DNA from: an uncultured Actinomycetes bacterium
Lineage (GTDB): Bacteria; Actinomycetota; Acidimicrobiia; Acidimicrobiales; Acidimicrobilacustridaceae
Length of the DNA stretch: 64,000 bases
Reading direction: 5' to 3'
Assembly: GCA_937876315.1 (NCBI GenBank)
Contig: CALEHQ010000041.1
Coordinates: 203,953 to 267,952, forward strand
A model generated the notes under the pieces. That model did no database searches. It saw nothing but the letters and a program-made list of their open reading frames with translations, and had not been told where the DNA came from. Numbering within the stretch: the stretch's first letter is position 1; the number at the start of each line of letters is the position of its first letter. A program made the translations under genes and the position numbers. Positions 63,923 through 64,000 of this stretch are shown piece after piece.

Positions 63923-64000
63923 CAAAACGCTCGAAGCGCCCACCATTGGCAAGGTGCTTGCTAGATCACCGGCGAGCATTCCCTGCCGAGGCAGCAGCGC

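Overview
The window reads as a chromosomal segment of a moderately GC-rich actinobacterium. MshA (mycothiol synthesis) beside a YbjN-family protein, a Rex-headed haem operon, Tat and lipoprotein exports, and TetR-controlled catabolic operons all fit Actinobacteria. An aquatic Acidimicrobiia-like lineage is my inference from gene content, not shown by a marker gene.

Layout. (1) 1-18.8 kb: a catabolic region with two TetR regulators, a haloalkane dehalogenase, a fatty-acid desaturase-like enzyme, enoyl-CoA hydratase, an FAD/NAD oxidoreductase, three MDR dehydrogenases, two alpha/beta hydrolases, a tightly coupled minus-strand operon led by a Baeyer-Villiger-type monooxygenase, a class III CoA-transferase, a bicupin, and a Tat-exported sulfatase whose signal peptide is out of frame with its body. 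(2) 19-20.8 kb: a DUF368 (PopT-like) and a TerC membrane protein. (3) 20.9-36.4 kb: three paralogous LivJ-type solute-binding lipoproteins without permease or ATPase genes. Between the first and second lies a roughly 10-kb accessory block in which unrelated genes (amidohydrolase, aldehyde dehydrogenase, GNAT-AAA+ fusion, two lipoproteins, toxin/antitoxin debris) are separated by copies of a structured repeat; the last copy runs into a tRNA-Arg(CCT) gene. (4) 36.6-45.6 kb: a DHA2 efflux pump with a divergent TetR gene, a cupin, an NRAMP-like transporter with an MgtE/CBS partner and an upstream 21-codon leader peptide, YaaA, a copper ATPase and its chaperone. (5) 45.6-49.7 kb: a secreted sedolisin, an FeS photolyase and a SpoU methylase. 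(6) 49.7-53.2 kb: rex, sirohaem-type dehydrogenase, hemA, hemC. (7) 53.3-63.8 kb: SAM hydrolase with a newly called 29-residue membrane protein, proC, ybjN-mshA, a MoaD-like protein with an extended tail, a histidine phosphatase, a YgjP-type metallopeptidase and a four-gene glycosyl-transfer operon, ending at tRNA-Lys(TTT).

The most unusual signals are: (a) a shared extreme C-terminal sequence, V-P-x-F-T-G-stop, on the exported sulfatase, on the exported sedolisin, and on a decayed reading frame at 28.1 kb, which looks like an undescribed C-terminal sorting or processing tag; (b) the repeat-spaced array of unrelated genes ending at tRNA-Arg, whose repeat carries a perfect 12-bp hairpin with the first eight bases of that tRNA as its loop; (c) a proline/acid-rich leader ORF upstream of a soluble MgtE-like sensor and a variant NRAMP transporter, suggesting translational magnesium sensing.
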